From: CAYVLA01 sp964549615 [NCBI: uncultured Thermococci archaeon]
GTDB lineage: Archaea; CAYQAE01; CAYVLA01
Direction of reading: 5' to 3'
Assembly: GCA_964549615.1 (NCBI GenBank)
Contig: CAZJVP010000030.1
Span: 1-64,000, forward strand
DNA: 64,000 bases
In this document: piece after piece, positions 54,279-63,729 of the stretch
How the letters are laid out: each line of letters begins with the position of its first letter
Position numbering within the stretch: position 1 is the stretch's first letter
The notes under the pieces: generated by a model
Told to the model about the DNA's origin: nothing
What the model saw: the letters and a program-made list of their open reading frames with translations, nothing else
The model's database searches: none
Made by a program: the position numbers and the translations under genes

Positions 54279-55013
54279 TTGATCTGGGCCTTGGCCAAGG
54301 AGATGTCCTTCTTCGATCACCTCGAGGAGCTTCGCCGTCGGCTGATCGTCTGCATAATCGCCGTGGGCGCGGGGTTCGTTCTCGGGTGGGTTTACCTAGC
54401 AGAGAAGATACTGCTGGCCATAGAGGCAAACATGCTGGGCGGCATGAAGCTAACGGCGCTGACGCCGCTCGCGGCTGCGCTGGCTCGCATGAAGATTTCC
54501 CTTGTCGTCGCGGTGGCAGTTGCATCCCCCGTGATTGCGTACGAGGCGCTCGCCTTCTTAATCCCAGCTCTCAAGCCTAAGGAAAAGAAGATGGTATTCA
54601 AGCTGGCGCTCCCGGCGGTTGGACTCTTCCTGGTTGGCCTTGCCTTCGGCTACTACGTGATGGTCCCATTCACGATGGACTTCCTCAAAACCGTCGTCAA
54701 TGAGGACCTCATCGTCAACTTGTGGTCCGTCGACCAGACCGTCTCCTTCGTCTTCCTCATGCTTCTGGTCTTCGGGCTGATCTTCGAATACCCGCTTCTG
54801 GCGACGCTGCTCTCCAGCATAGGACTAGTGTCGCCGCAATTCTTCAGAAAGAACCGCGCCTTGGCCTTGATCGCGATACTCATCATAGCGGCAGTGATTA
54901 CGCCGGACCCCACCATGGTGAGCCAGATAATCGTTTCGATCCCGATGTACCTGCTCTACGAGGTAGGGATCATCTGCTCCTCGCTCGTCTACCCGAAGGA
55001 GAAGGCTGGATGA
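54279..55013 (+). CDS. tatC: Twin-arginine translocase subunit TatC
   Basis: About 244 residues, six membrane helices. Conserved motifs are MSFFDHLEELRRRLI at the N-terminus and SPVIAYEALAFLIPALKPKEKKM. Helices 3-6 include FGYYVMVPFTMDFLKT and FGLIFEYPLLATLLSSIGLVS. ALIAILIIAAVITPDPTMVSQIIVSIPMYLLYEVGI is the strongly conserved end. TTG 54279 is placed by the TATA box; ATG 54303 would give MSFFDHLEELRR directly. The 3' end overlaps enolase in antisense by 44 bases. Confidence 0.92.
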   Translation: MIWALAKEMSFFDHLEELRRRLIVCIIAVGAGFVLGWVYLAEKILLAIEANMLGGMKLTALTPLAAALARMKISLVVAVAVASPVIAYEALAFLIPALKPKEKKMVFKLALPAVGLFLVGLAFGYYVMVPFTMDFLKTVVNEDLIVNLWSVDQTVSFVFLMLLVFGLIFEYPLLATLLSSIGLVSPQFFRKNRALALIAILIIAAVITPDPTMVSQIIVSIPMYLLYEVGIICSSLVYPKEKAG

Positions 55014-56316
55014 AATCCCTATAGGCCGTTCGGAAATCGCGGCCCGGGTACCTGGCCCTCTCCCCTAGCTCCTCCTGTATCCGCAGCAGCTGGTTATACT
55101 TGGCTGTCCTTTCGGACCTGCAGGGGGCCCCCGTCTTTATCTGGCCAGCGTTCAGCCCAACTGCGATGTCGGCTATGGTCGTGTCCTCCGTCTCACCGCT
55201 CCTGTGGCTTATCACCACGCCGTAGCCGTTCTCCATGCACATCCTCGCCGACTGGATCGCCTCCGTAAGCGTTCCTATCTGGTTCACCTTCAGCAGCAAA
55301 GCGTTGCAAGCCCCCATCTTGATCCCCGTCTCCAGCCGCGCGCAGTTAGTGACGAAGAGATCGTCCCCAACGATCTGGACCTTCTTCCCCAGCCGCTGCG
55401 TGATCTGGACGAACCCACCCCAGTCATCCTCCGACATGGGGTCCTCTATGGAGGTTATGGGATAGGAGTCCACCAGTCGGGCGTACAGGTCGATTAGCTC
55501 CCCGGCGCTGTGGGGCTTGCCTTCCACCGTGTAGCTACCTGCCGAATAGAACTCGCTCGCCGCCGGATCCAAGGCGATCGAGACCTCCTTTCCCGCAACA
55601 TAGCCGGCCTTCTCGATGGCTTGGACCAGCGAATCCAACACATCGGTTACCCTGTCTATCGGACCCGAGAAGCCCCCCTCATCTCCCACATTCCTCATGG
55701 AGATCCCATACTTTGAGACGAGCACGCTCCTCAGCTGTTGGTAGATTTCGGCTATCCACCTCAGCCCCTCGGAGAAGCTGGGCGCGCCGACCGGGTGAAG
55801 CATGAACTCTTGGAGCTCCAGCTTCCCGCCGCCATGCTTGCCGGCGTTGACGACGTTGGACATGGGCAGCGGCAGGAGATACTCGCGGAAAGATCTCCCG
55901 AAAGCGATCTTGGCGATGTGCTCGTAGAGCGGTACATCCAGCGAATCGGCGGCGGCCCTGCAACAAGCCAGCGACGCCCCGAGCACGGCATTGGCGCCGA
56001 GCCTACACTTGTTTGGAGTAGAATCCAGCTTCAGCAAGAGGGAATCGATCCCGTTCTGGTCCGCCGAATCCTTCCCCACGATTGCGGGCCGGATGATCTG
56101 GTTCACGGATTCAACTGCCTTGAGCACCCCCTTTCCGGCGAAACGCCTCGGATCTCCGTCGCGGAGCTCAAGCGCCTCGTGCCGGCCGGTGCTAGCGCCC
56201 GATGGGACGGCCGCCCGCCCGAACCCTTTCCTCGTGCGAACATCCACCTCGATCGTCGGGTTGCCTCTCGAATCGAGGATCTCCCTAGCCTTAACCTCGG
56301 TTATACACGTATCCAT
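54970..56316 (-). CDS. eno: Enolase
   Basis: A 448-residue glycolytic/gluconeogenic enzyme interconverting 2-phosphoglycerate and phosphoenolpyruvate. Signatures are AREILDSRGNPTIEVDV, VPSGASTGRHEALELRD, GANAVLGASLACCRAAA, the metal ligands in DPAASEF, SIEDPMSEDDW and IVGDDLFVTN, and the loop LLLKVNQIGTLTEAIQSARMCMENGYGVVISHRSGETEDTTIADIAVGLNAGQIKTGAPCRSERTAKYNQLLRIQEELG cut short here only by description. ATG 56316 has GAGGTG six bases ahead. A C-terminal extension of about 20 basic residues (ending SGRRARSR) overlaps tatC. Confidence 0.96.
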   Translation of the reverse strand: MDTCITEVKAREILDSRGNPTIEVDVRTRKGFGRAAVPSGASTGRHEALELRDGDPRRFAGKGVLKAVESVNQIIRPAIVGKDSADQNGIDSLLLKLDSTPNKCRLGANAVLGASLACCRAAADSLDVPLYEHIAKIAFGRSFREYLLPLPMSNVVNAGKHGGGKLELQEFMLHPVGAPSFSEGLRWIAEIYQQLRSVLVSKYGISMRNVGDEGGFSGPIDRVTDVLDSLVQAIEKAGYVAGKEVSIALDPAASEFYSAGSYTVEGKPHSAGELIDLYARLVDSYPITSIEDPMSEDDWGGFVQITQRLGKKVQIVGDDLFVTNCARLETGIKMGACNALLLKVNQIGTLTEAIQSARMCMENGYGVVISHRSGETEDTTIADIAVGLNAGQIKTGAPCRSERTAKYNQLLRIQEELGERARYPGRDFRTAYRDFIQPSPSGRRARSR

Positions 56317-57490
56317 CTTCCGCACCTCTAGGCTCCAGACTTAGTTTCCTTTCTTTGAGCGTCCTCAGGACCTTCTTCCGGATCTCGCCCACGGTGGGCA
56401 GCCTGGACACCTCTCCTTTCTGGATCAGCGGCTCAAGGAGGCTGACCATCTGCGTCCCGCACTCACATCTGGACTCGCGAGCAAGGGTCACACTCCTCCT
56501 AAAGCATGACGGACACTCCAGGACGTTCTTGGCTCCCGAGAGCTTCCCGCGTTTGCATATCTTCCTGCCCTCGACCTCAACGATATCCATCGCCAGGTCC
56601 ACAGTGCGCGCCGAGCTGATCCACGTTCCGACGCCGAAGGCATCGGCAACGCCCGAGAGCTCGGACAGCGATCGTTCGTCCAGACCGCCGGAAACGAAGA
56701 TCTTGACATGGTCATACCCCTCCACGTCGAGCTTCCAACGAACCTCCTGCACGATCCGCTTCATATCGCCCCTGCGGCTTCCCGGGGTGTCCAGCCTGAC
56801 CGCGTACAGCCTCTTGCCGAGGGTCCGGGCCGCGGACAGGGATTCCACAACCTCGTCTGAAAACGTGTCGACCAGCATTATCCTCGGCACGCTTTCCTCC
56901 ACCACCTCGTCAAAGGCTTTCCACACGGCCTCCCGGTCCCCCACGAGTACGATGAGGGCATGAGGGATCGTGCCCGAGGGCGAGATGCCGATGAGCTTCG
57001 CACCCGATATGCCCGACACGCCATCGCAGCCGCCGAGGTAGGCGGAGCGATCTATCATTGGAGACAAGGCTGGATGCATCCTCCTTATCCCGAAGCTGTA
57101 GACAGGCTTGAGCCCGGCCGCGATCTTGCACCGTGCCGCCGCGGTTGCGATCCCTGAAGCCTGGCAGGTGAGCCCGAGCAAGGGGGTCTCCATTTCACAG
57201 AATTCGGAGTACATCCCCTCGATCCTGATGACCGGCTCCATCGGGTAGAAGATGCTCCCCTCCGGCATCGACAGCACGTCCAGGTCCCTTCCCCGGAGAA
57301 GCTCGGCCACCTCCTCGATCCCCGAAAGGACCGCCCATCCCCATCCTTTGGGAAAAGATGAAGCCGAAACCTCAGCAACGACCTTCGCATCCCACTTCTT
57401 CTTCGTGACTATCTCATGGGCGCGCCGGAAGTATATGTCGGTCGTGCCGCCGCTCCTTATCTCCGACTCAGAGGCAATGTGGAACGCCAA
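56291..57490 (-). CDS. Nicotinate phosphoribosyltransferase-like protein with C-terminal zinc ribbon
   Basis: A 399-residue NAPRTase-family enzyme (archaeal form) forming nicotinate mononucleotide in NAD salvage. It opens SEIRSGGTTDIYFRRAHEIV. Its core has TPLLGLTCQASGIATAAARCKIAAG, GIRRMHPALSPMIDRSAYLGGCDGVSGI, the PRPP-side VDTFSDEVVESL, and VRLDTPGSRRGDM. The Cys pattern CPSCFRRSV-CECG near the end forms a zinc ribbon common in archaeal members. The TTG start fits the TATA at 57531-57540. It overlaps the eno start by 26 bases. Confidence 0.88.
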   Translation of the reverse strand: MAFHIASESEIRSGGTTDIYFRRAHEIVTKKKWDAKVVAEVSASSFPKGWGWAVLSGIEEVAELLRGRDLDVLSMPEGSIFYPMEPVIRIEGMYSEFCEMETPLLGLTCQASGIATAAARCKIAAGLKPVYSFGIRRMHPALSPMIDRSAYLGGCDGVSGISGAKLIGISPSGTIPHALIVLVGDREAVWKAFDEVVEESVPRIMLVDTFSDEVVESLSAARTLGKRLYAVRLDTPGSRRGDMKRIVQEVRWKLDVEGYDHVKIFVSGGLDERSLSELSGVADAFGVGTWISSARTVDLAMDIVEVEGRKICKRGKLSGAKNVLECPSCFRRSVTLARESRCECGTQMVSLLEPLIQKGEVSRLPTVGEIRKKVLRTLKERKLSLEPRGAEDGYVYNRG

Positions 57491-57524
57491 GCCTTGCCCC
57501 CTCGGGTCGACCTGCTGCCTCCAT

Positions 57525-58238
57525 TCATCGTCTTAAATATCTCGCCAACCATCCCTGCAGATCCAACCGATCGACGATCAAGAGCGTCAAGAGCAGAAGA
57601 GGAACGGACGCGATGCAGTCGATCAAGAGGTGGTTGCCTGACGATGTCACGGCCAGCAGCATCAACGCGGGATAGGCAAGGGCGAGCAATCTGAGGAGCC
57701 TGGCACGGGATCTAAGGTAGATGAAGCCGCCAACTATGAGGGAATAGCCCATGTGGACGCTCGGCATGGCTGCATACGGGTTCACCAACCTACTGAGGAA
57801 TCCGGTCTCGTAGTCCATTCCGGGACTCTGATCCCCGGTGTCAACGAAGCCATACTCGCGCATGATCCGCGGAGGTGCAAGGGGATATAGCCAGTATATT
57901 AGAAAGGAGATGAGCGAAAAGCACACCAAGATATTGCGCACGCGCGCGTACTCCCCCCTCCCTCTGAGGAAAAGCACCAAGACGAAGCCCAGCACTATCA
58001 TCGAATGGAGGAGAAAATAGAAGACGTTTACCAGTGCAACGAACGGCGTCCTCAAGAGCATTCTCTGGAGATCCAGCTCGACGAAGATGCCGAGTCGCCT
58101 CTCCAGCGAGGCGAGATCGTGAAAATGAGCGATCGCCGCCTCCCGGCGGTCTGAGCTTCCAAGGGCGGCGGAAAAGTAGGCCATGAGGAGGACAAGCGCG
58201 ACGACCGACTCCTTTCTCCATGCTTCCCTCGGATTCAC
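57525..58238 (-). CDS. PAP2-superfamily membrane phosphatase/transferase
   Basis: A 237-residue membrane protein with about six helices and PAP2 signatures: LYPLAPPRIM, NPYAAMPSVHMGYSLIVGG (motif 2, SxH) and VTSSGNHLLIDCIASVPLLL (motif 3, HxxxD). The order fits the AUR1/inositol-phosphotransferase-like branch rather than bacterial undecaprenyl phosphatases. It may act on isoprenoid or inositol phospholipids in the archaeal membrane. It has a GTG start; a TATA-like cgtttacc lies near 58268-58275. Confidence 0.8.
   Translation of the reverse strand: MNPREAWRKESVVALVLLMAYFSAALGSSDRREAAIAHFHDLASLERRLGIFVELDLQRMLLRTPFVALVNVFYFLLHSMIVLGFVLVLFLRGRGEYARVRNILVCFSLISFLIYWLYPLAPPRIMREYGFVDTGDQSPGMDYETGFLSRLVNPYAAMPSVHMGYSLIVGGFIYLRSRARLLRLLALAYPALMLLAVTSSGNHLLIDCIASVPLLLLTLLIVDRLDLQGWLARYLRR
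57531..57540 (-). promoter_or_regulatory. TATA box of the NAPRTase gene, inside the PAP2 3' end
   Basis: The minus-strand atatttaaga is centred 45 nt before the TTG at 57490, leaving a leader of about 20 nt. It overlaps the last codons of the upstream PAP2 gene. Confidence 0.55.
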
Positions 58239-58619
58239 GGGTAGTCCCTTGGGGATCGCCTTTGGAGGTAAACGAGAAAGGCATGCTGATAAGTATAATC
58301 AGGCCCTTGCTCCAATCCGGCGTTCTCCTAGAGCCAAGGGGCATCGGGTCCTCCTGTCTCCCCCTAGACTTCGGCCCATTTCGGTTTCCCGGCGAAGAAG
58401 CTCGCATCCATGCGAAGATGCACCGCAGGCACGCATGGTGCGACTCCATGCTGGGGTTGTTCAAACCAAAGGAGCATGCTGCACTCCGACGAGAACGTCC
58501 AACCGCGCGGCTTCCCCTCAGGCGGCAACCCTATCTGGGTCGCGCAATCAGACCAATTTTTATTCTCATTTTCTAGCGCACCGCCAGAACGACCGAGATC
58601 CCACGGAGGAGCAACAGCC
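58239..58619. other. Intergenic region between PAP2 and carB
   Basis: A 381-base divergent spacer. It contains a TATA-like aatttttattc at 58555-58565, about 26 nt before a probable carB transcription start, and the carB ribosome site GGAGGA at 58605-58610, nine bases before the TTG. No RNA gene was recognised. A possible 54-codon leaderless frame on the minus strand (58364-58528, TTG start) is too weak to call. Confidence 0.5.
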
Positions 58620-61600
58620 TTGCCCAAGAGAGAGGATATCCACAAGATCCTCGTCATCGGATCCGGGCCGATTGTGATCGGACAAGCCGCCGAATAGGGA
58701 TTTCCCTCGGAATCGACTACTCCGGTTCACAGGCCTGCAGATCACTGCGCGAGGAGGGATACCATGTAGTCCTAGTGAACTCGAACCCAGCGACGATAAT
58801 GACGGACACCGACATGGCCGACGTTGTGTACATGGAACCGCTGGTGCCGGATATCGTCACGAAGATAATCGAAAAAGAGAGGCCCGACGGACTGCTGCCG
58901 ACGATGGGCGGCCAGACCGGGCTAAACCTTGCGGCCCAGCTCGGGATGCTGGGCGTGCTGGAGAAGTACGACGTCGAGCTTCTGGGAACGCCGCTTGAGA
59001 CGATCCAAGCAGCGGAGGACCGAGACAAGTTCAGGGCGTTGATGCTGGAGATAAACGAGGCGATACCGAGGAGCCGCGCGGTGGCCACCGTGGAGGAGGC
59101 CGTCTTCACGGCACAAGAGATCGGGTACCCTGTGATCGTGCGTCCCGCCTACACGCTCGGCGGAACCGGAGGGGGCATGGCCTATAATGAGACCGAGCTG
59201 CGGAAGATAGTGGATCGCGGCCTGCGCTCAAGCATAGTCAACCAGGTTCTCGTCGAACAGTCGGTGATCGGCTGGCAGGAGATAGAGTACGAAGTCATGC
59301 GCGACGCCGCCGACAACTGCAACATAGTGTGCTCCATGGAGAACGTCGATCCCATGGGCATACACACCGGCGACAGCATCGTCGTCGCGCCCGTTCAGAC
59401 GCTGAGCGACCCGGATCATCAGAAGCTTAGGACGGCCTCCATCAAGATAATCCGGGCGCTGAAGATCCAGGGCGGTTGCAACATACAATTCGCAATGAAC
59501 AAGGACACCGGGGAGTACTACGTCATCGAGGTCAACCCCAGGGTCTCCAGAAGTTCCGCCCTGGCCTCCAAGGCAACAGGTTACCCGATAGCAAGGATCG
59601 CCGCGAAGATTGCGGTGGGGATGACCCTTGACGAGATACCAAACAGGGTCACTCGCACGACGCCGGCCAGTTTCGAGCCGGCACTGGACTACATAGCGGT
59701 GAAGATCCCCAGGTGGCCGTTCGACAAGTTCCGCACCGCCGAGCGCCAGATCGGGACCCAAATGAAGGGAACGGGCGAGGTCATGAGCCTGGCGCGGACC
59801 TTCGAGGAGGCCTTCCAGAAAGCGATAAGAAGTCTGGACATCGGCAGGGCCGGCTTCGGCTGCGAGGCAAAGCAGGCCAACTTCGCCAAGGCGACGGAAG
59901 AGGAGCTTCTTGAGGAGCTGGCACGGCCGACGGATCAGAGGATCTTCTACATCCACGAGGCACTGCGGAGGGGATACTCGCCTGAGAGGATCTACCAGCT
60001 GACCAAGATCGACAGGTGGTTCCTGTACAAGCTCAAGAACCTTCTGCAGATCGAAAGGAGCTTGGTCCGACAGTCAGGAAAGAACACGATCTCACGGTCT
60101 CTGCTTCTCCGATCCAAACGGGCTGGCTTCTCAGACGCGCAGATTGCCTATGCCTTGGGCAAACGCGAGGACGAGGTCAGGAAGATGAGGAAGGAGAAGG
60201 GCGTACTACCATCCTACAAGATGGTTGATACCTGTGCGGCCGAGTTCGAGGCCAAGACGCCCTACTACTACTCGACGTACGAACCGAACTCAGACAAGGC
60301 CCTGATGACGACCGAAAGCCCCAAGAAGAAGGTCCTCATCATCGGCGGCGGACCGATAAGGATAGGCCAGGGCATAGAGTTCGACTACTGCACCGTCCAC
60401 GCCGTGACCACGCTGAAGGAGGAGGGACTGGAGGCAATAGTCATCAACAACAATCCTGAAACGGTCTCCACCGATTTCGACATCTCGGACAAGCTCTTCT
60501 TCGAGCCGCTCACATTTGAGGACGTCATGAACGTAGTTGACCTGGAGAAGCCCTGGGGGGTGATCGTCCAGTTCGGCGGCCAGACCCCCATAAACCTCGC
60601 CTCAAGGCTCGCGAAGGCGGGAGTCAACATCCTAGGCACGCCGGCCGAAAGCATTGACAGGGCCGAGGACCGCAGGTCGTTCACGAAGCTCCTAAGCAAG
60701 CTGAAGATCCCTCAAGCACCGTACGGCACGGCCATGGATCGCAAGGGCGCTCTCAGGGTCGCCCGGAGGATCGGGTTCCCCGTCCTGGTCAGGCCAAGCT
60801 TCGTCTTGGGCGGACGAGCGATGGAAATAGTCCACGACGAAGCGGAACTCAAAGAGTATGTGGACATAGCAGTATCCGTGTCGCCCGAGCACCCCATACT
60901 CATTGACAGATTCCTAGACAACGCGATCGAGCTGGACGTAGACGCCGTTGCCGACGGACGGGATGTCTTCATAGGCGCGATCATGGAGCACATAGAACAG
61001 GCAGGCGTCCACTCGGGCGACGCGGCAATGGTCATCCCAACGTGCTCGTTGGACAAGGAGACCATCGCCACGGTCGAGGAGTACACGAAGGCAATTGCCC
61101 TGGAGCTAAAGGTCGTCGGCCTGATTAACGTACAATACGCGGTGAGGAACGGGGTGGTCTATGTGCTGGAAGCAAACCCCAGGGCGTCCAGAACGATACC
61201 CTACGTGGCAAAGACGATGGGGATCCCGCTCGCCAAGATCGCGACCAAGTTGATGGTGGGCCATACGCTGAGGGAGCTTGGCCTAGTCGGCCGCCGGGAG
61301 ATCAAACACTTCTCTATCAAGGAATCTGTCTTCCCCTTCATCAAGCTCCCGGGAGTGGATCCCAAGTTAGGGCCCGAGATGAAGTCGACCGGCGAGGTCA
61401 TGGGGATCGATGATGACTTCGGCCTGGCGTTCTTCAAATCGCAGGTCGCGGCCGGCATGGCTCTTCCGACGTCGGGCAGGGTGCTGATCTCGGTCAAGAA
61501 GGAGGACTTCGCCGAGATCCCGGAGATCGCCAAGAAGTTCCACGAGCTTGGATTCGAGCTTTTGGCGACCGACGGCACGGCCGCAGCGATCCAGGCGAAG

Positions 61601-61897
61601 TACCCCAACATACCAATCAGGGTCGTTCGCAAGATATCCGAAGGGAGCACCGAGATACTAGAGATGATGTGGAGGCGCGAGATCGACATGATCATAAACA
61701 CGCCGACCAAGGGCGGCAGTGCCTTCAGGGATGGCTACAAAATCAGACGCCAAAGCGTCGACCTGTGCATCCCGTACGTGACCACCCTGGCCGGAGCTCG
61801 CGCCTCGGTTAGTGCCATCGAGAAGACCAAGAAAGGGGCTATCCATGTCGAGTCTCTGGCATCCTACCTGAAGGGGGTCCAGACCGTAGCGACCTAG
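58620..61897 (+). CDS. carB: Carbamoyl-phosphate synthase large chain, interrupted by a BHB-type intron
   Basis: After removal of 58696-58712 the product has 1086 residues. It makes carbamoyl phosphate for arginine and pyrimidines. Exon 1 (58620-58695) encodes [24 protein letters not shown]. Exon 2 (58713-61897) continues [32 protein letters not shown], two ATP-grasp halves (the second beginning [24 protein letters not shown]) and the C-terminal MGS-like domain. Unspliced, TAG ends translation after 25 codons and the next usable start (GTG 58775) would lack the first nucleotide-binding loop. TTG 58620 has GGAGGA nine bases ahead. carA is not in the window. Confidence 0.93.
58696..58712 (+). 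other. Candidate 17-nt bulge-helix-bulge intron in the carB mRNA
   Basis: The segment AGGGAUUUCCCUCGGAA sits between exon ends GAAU and UCGAC. Exon CCGA (58690-58693) pairs perfectly with intron UCGG (58707-58710). The bulges are AU|A (58694-58696) and AA|U (58711-58713), to be cut after their second bases. The inner hairpin is GGGA-UU-UCCC. The outer helix has G-C and C-G, a mismatch, then G-C and A-U. The cuts the fold dictates leave GAA-UUC-GAC (Glu-Phe-Asp), the family consensus AAEFDYSG. Confidence 0.9.
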
Positions 61898-63576
61898 CTG
61901 TGAGCGTACCTGAAAACCGGCGTGCCTGCGCGGCGGGAGTCGAGCCTGCAGAAGCCAAAGCGCACGAACTGCACGAGCGCCCCGATCTCAAGGCCCTCTA
62001 CCCCGGGGTCGGCAATTCCCATCACCCTGGATCCATCCGGCATGATCACCTCAACCTTGACGTTGGGAACGGAAACCCACTGGACCTTGGGGATCGAGGG
62101 CGAAAGATCGGGTTCCAGATGCTGAGCCGTCTCGCCCAAGAGCACGTTGCCCAGTTCCTTTAGCCTGACCTCCTGACCCTTGAAACGCCGAAAGTCTTCC
62201 CCGTCCACGAATATCGAATCCATCGAGACAGGTACTGGTCGCGATCCACGGTCCTCAAAGTCCGGGTGGAGCTTCAGCTTGACGGAATCGATCTTAGGTC
62301 CTCCTGCGACCGCCACCCTGACGGGATCCCTGACGAAGTTGTAGCGATTGGCGATGGGATCTATGAGACGACGGTTCTCGGCGTAGAGGCTTTCCACCGG
62401 GACTTGCACATCCGTAAGGGTCAGGCCACACGAAACGATGAAAGACCTGATCGCCTGGGGCTGGATCCCGCGTGCCCTCAACGACCCGATCGTCCAGGTC
62501 CTGGGGTCGTCCCAGCCCTCGTACTCGCCGGACTGTATCCTCCTCCTGCACTCCGAGCTGCTGATCTTGGCCCCTGCGATGCTGAGCATGCCGTGGTGGA
62601 CGATGACCGGCTCCGGCCAGCCGAGGAGCTTCCACATAAAGCGCTCCATCTTGTCCTCCATCATGAGGTCCTTGCCACGCAGGATGTGCGTGACCCCCAG
62701 CAGATGATCATCCACCGCCCACGAGAACTCAAGCATCGGCCACACCCTGTATTTGGTCCCGACCCTCGGATGGGGCCTTTCGCTGATCCTCAGAAGGACC
62801 CGGTCCCTGAAGGCCAGATCCGGATCCTTCATGTCCGTCTTCAGCCGCACGGTCGCCTCTCCCTCGGAGTAGTGCCCGGAGAGCATCCTGTTCCATTCTT
62901 CCAAGTTCGACCCGGGCGACCTTCCCCGACATGCACACTCCTTGCCGGCAGACCTATTTCTCCTCAGGTCCTCCGCCTTGCACGTACATACGTATGCCCA
63001 ACCCCTCTCGATGAACTGCCTAGCGTAGGAGTAGAAGAGCTCAAGCCTGTCCGATTTGTACACGGTCTGGTGGACCCGGATGCCCAGCCACTCCATGTCC
63101 CTAGGAAAGCTCTCGTACGCCTCCGCTATCGGTATCTTGTCAGCGGACCCTGCGGTATCATCCACCACCAAGATGAGTTTTCCCGAATATCGCTTCACAT
63201 ACTCGTCGTTGAGGATAGCCATCCGGGCCCTTCCAAGGTGTAGAGGGCCTGAGGGATAGGGCGCCAGCCGCATGACCACGCCTCCCTTCACGGCCCCGGG
63301 AAGGTCCGGCAACGTGTATCTGCCCTCCTCCCTGCGAAGCGTTGGCAGCTCGAGGGTGCTCAGTTCCTTCCTCTGTTCCTCCGGGCCCATCGCGTTGACC
63401 TGATCGACGATTTCGTTGACAAGCCTCGCCACCTCGCCAACGTTCGCCCGGGCCTCCGGCCTTGCCGAGAAGACGGCCCCTAGAACCGAGGATGGCCTTG
63501 CCTGCCCGCCGTGATCGAGCGCGTTCCGGAGCGCGAGCCCCCTAACAAGCTCCTGGAGCGATATCTCTCTCGCCAT
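61894..63576 (-). CDS. gltX: Glutamyl-tRNA synthetase, archaeal type
   Basis: A 560-residue class I synthetase. The HIGH-like motif is PYPSGPLHLGRARMAILNDEY. The KMSKS-like loop is AKISSSECRRR. A Cys-rich insert YVCTCKAEDLRRNRSAGKECACRG is a probable zinc site. The C-terminal beta-barrels (VPVSMDSIFVDGEDFRRFKGQEVRLKELGNVLL) are the archaeal/eukaryotic type. ATG 63576 is 29 nt from a TATA box (catatata, 63602-63609); ATG 63585 is also in frame. Its stop overlaps the carB stop codon head-to-head. Confidence 0.95.
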   Translation of the reverse strand: MAREISLQELVRGLALRNALDHGGQARPSSVLGAVFSARPEARANVGEVARLVNEIVDQVNAMGPEEQRKELSTLELPTLRREEGRYTLPDLPGAVKGGVVMRLAPYPSGPLHLGRARMAILNDEYVKRYSGKLILVVDDTAGSADKIPIAEAYESFPRDMEWLGIRVHQTVYKSDRLELFYSYARQFIERGWAYVCTCKAEDLRRNRSAGKECACRGRSPGSNLEEWNRMLSGHYSEGEATVRLKTDMKDPDLAFRDRVLLRISERPHPRVGTKYRVWPMLEFSWAVDDHLLGVTHILRGKDLMMEDKMERFMWKLLGWPEPVIVHHGMLSIAGAKISSSECRRRIQSGEYEGWDDPRTWTIGSLRARGIQPQAIRSFIVSCGLTLTDVQVPVESLYAENRRLIDPIANRYNFVRDPVRVAVAGGPKIDSVKLKLHPDFEDRGSRPVPVSMDSIFVDGEDFRRFKGQEVRLKELGNVLLGETAQHLEPDLSPSIPKVQWVSVPNVKVEVIMPDGSRVMGIADPGVEGLEIGALVQFVRFGFCRLDSRRAGTPVFRYAHS

Positions 63577-63695
63577 TTCACCCATCAGCTCCGGGATGCG
63601 CTATATATGTTGCTCCGCGGCCGGACGACTGCATTATTGCGCCGTGGCAAGGACCCTCGCATAACAGCACCTCACGGCCCTACATCGCGAAGAAA

Positions 63696-63705
63696 CTTTT
63701 TTATC
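63696..63705 (+). promoter_or_regulatory. TATA box of the last gene
   Basis: The sequence cttttttatc is centred about 29 nt before the ATG at 63730, consistent with a leaderless or very short-leader message. Confidence 0.55.
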
Positions 63706-63729
63706 CATCAGGGGCCGGAAGGATCGCTG

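Noticed and set aside
58364-58528. A 54-codon minus-strand frame with a TTG start 30 nt from an AT-rich stretch before carB
   Set aside because: No recognisable motif or homology, and the AT-rich stretch is better explained as the carB promoter.
58620-58774. carB as a simple pseudogene or sequencing frameshift
   Set aside because: A random 17-nt error would not be expected to form a full BHB whose predicted cuts restore both the frame and the conserved Phe. The remaining 1060 codons are intact. It remains the main alternative until RNA data exist.
59228-59956. A 242-codon open frame antisense to carB
   Set aside because: Shadow frame of a conserved gene, with no family signature.
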